Shown: positions 63,497 to 64,000 of the stretch, piece after piece | Position numbering within the stretch: position 1 is the first letter of the stretch | Layout: each line of letters begins with the position of its first letter | Assembly: GCF_023509015.1 (NCBI RefSeq) | Contig: NZ_CP094975.1 | Coordinates: 5,387,501-5,451,500, forward strand | Length of the DNA stretch: 64,000 nt | From: Pseudomonas abieticivorans | Lineage (GTDB): Bacteria; Pseudomonadota; Gammaproteobacteria; Pseudomonadales; Pseudomonadaceae | Reading direction: 5' to 3' | The notes under the pieces: model-generated | The model's database searches: none | What the model was told of the DNA's origin: nothing | Seen by the model: only the letters and a program-made list of their open reading frames with translations | Program-made: the position numbers and the translations under genes

Positions 63497-64000
63497 ATGT
63501 CTATTCCAGAGAGCCCCATGACTGCACTCAGCGCGTTGGAACGCCCAAACCCGGTGGCCATCACCCAGAGCGACGCTTTCGTGCAACTGCTGGGTGAGAT
63601 TCGCCAGCGCGCGCGCACCGGCGAGTTCGATGAGCAAAAGCACATCAGCCAGGACATCATCGAGCGCTTTCGCACCCTGGGCGTGTATCGCGCCCTGGTG
63701 CCCAAGCGCTTTGGTGGCGAGGAACGCTCGCCCGGCGAATTCTGCCGCATGGTCGAGGACATCGCCCACGCCGACGGCTCCGCCGGCTGGGTGGCCAGCT
63801 TTGGCATGAGCCCGGTGTACCTGGCTGCGCTGCCGTTGGCCACGCTTGAAAAAATCTATGCCGATGGGCCCGACGTGGTGTTTGCCGGCGGCATCTTCCC
63901 GCCGCAGCCTGCGCAGTTCGTCGACGGTGGCCTGGAGGTCAATGGCCGCTGGAAGTTTTCCAGCGGCTGCATGGGCGCTTCGCTGATCGGCGTGGGCATT
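63497..64000 (+). CDS. acyl-CoA dehydrogenase-fold flavoprotein (5' part, cut by window edge)
   Basis: 168 residues are readable from ATG 63497; ATG 63518 (MTALSALERPNP) is an alternative start. The segment LGVYRALVPKRFGGEERSPG, then DIAHADGSAGWVASFGMSPV and ADGPDVVFAGGIFPPQPAQF followed by VNGRWKFSSGC is typical of the acyl-CoA-dehydrogenase-like monooxygenases (DszC/HsaA/HpaB-type), which are group D flavin-dependent enzymes. The rest is outside the window. Only 6 bp separate it from the amidase gene, so they form one operon. Confidence 0.82.
   Translation, partial: MSIPESPMTALSALERPNPVAITQSDAFVQLLGEIRQRARTGEFDEQKHISQDIIERFRTLGVYRALVPKRFGGEERSPGEFCRMVEDIAHADGSAGWVASFGMSPVYLAALPLATLEKIYADGPDVVFAGGIFPPQPAQFVDGGLEVNGRWKFSSGCMGASLIGVGI

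Overview
The window looks like chromosomal DNA of a Pseudomonas species, most likely from the P. fluorescens/P. putida lineage. Codon use is GC-rich. Two families of Pseudomonas REP sequence occur (TGTAGGAGCGG and TGTGGGAGCAAG types), and the lexA2-imuA-imuB-dnaE2 cassette, D-galactose 1-dehydrogenase, the DUF934/sulfite reductase pair and the DUF2970 and KGG proteins are all typical of the genus. No rRNA, tRNA, CRISPR array, insertion sequence or prophage was seen.

Layout. 1-6 kb: the 5' part of a succinate-semialdehyde-type dehydrogenase with a divergent LysR regulator, a DUF1173-like nuclease candidate, an MscS channel, an acetyltransferase, a ClpP-like protein and a KGG stress protein. 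6-10 kb: an ergothioneine gene in which EgtB and EgtD are one polypeptide, then DUF427 and DUF72 genes. 10-13.4 kb: a peptidoglycan-hydrolase gene (M23-like, SH3-like and LAS metallopeptidase parts) broken by one amber codon, coupled to a secreted immunity candidate. 13.5-19.3 kb: the SOS mutagenesis cassette, whose 18-bp perfect palindrome overlaps the lexA2 start. 19.3-24.1 kb: a FecCD-type ABC importer with its own TonB receptor behind a ModE-like operator, suggesting molybdate or tungstate (or a chelate) as substrate. 24-28.8 kb: a SulP transporter, five tandem ~178-bp REPIN units, galactose dehydrogenase and an AraC regulator. 28.9-34 kb: sulfite reductase, small genes, an orphan periplasmic binding protein and a Fic protein. 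34.2-38 kb: pstSCAB with a Pho box but no phoU.

38-51.7 kb is the most coherent accessory block: a methylated-amine catabolic cluster. It holds an APC permease, trimethylamine N-oxide demethylase (Tdm), trimethylamine monooxygenase (Tmm), FolD, PurU, a GcvT-like protein and three subunits of a heme-dependent dimethylamine monooxygenase. Divergently there are a cysteine-rich soluble histidine kinase, a NarL-type regulator and a tandem-PAS protein. The inferred route is TMA to TMAO to DMA to monomethylamine, with released formaldehyde captured by tetrahydrofolate and oxidised through FolD/PurU to formate. No monomethylamine pathway (gmaS/mgs/mgd) is present here.

51.7-54.5 kb: mixed REPs, a frameshifted flavodoxin-fold quinone-reductase-like gene with a divergent LysR regulator, and a Bro-N gene behind a repeat-rich leader. 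54.5-64 kb: a catabolic region of unknown substrate with MarR, class II aldolase, ketopantoate-reductase-like protein, a branched-chain-amino-acid-type ABC importer with permease and ATPase fused, an AT-rich palindromic control region, an amidase and the start of an acyl-CoA-dehydrogenase-like flavoprotein.
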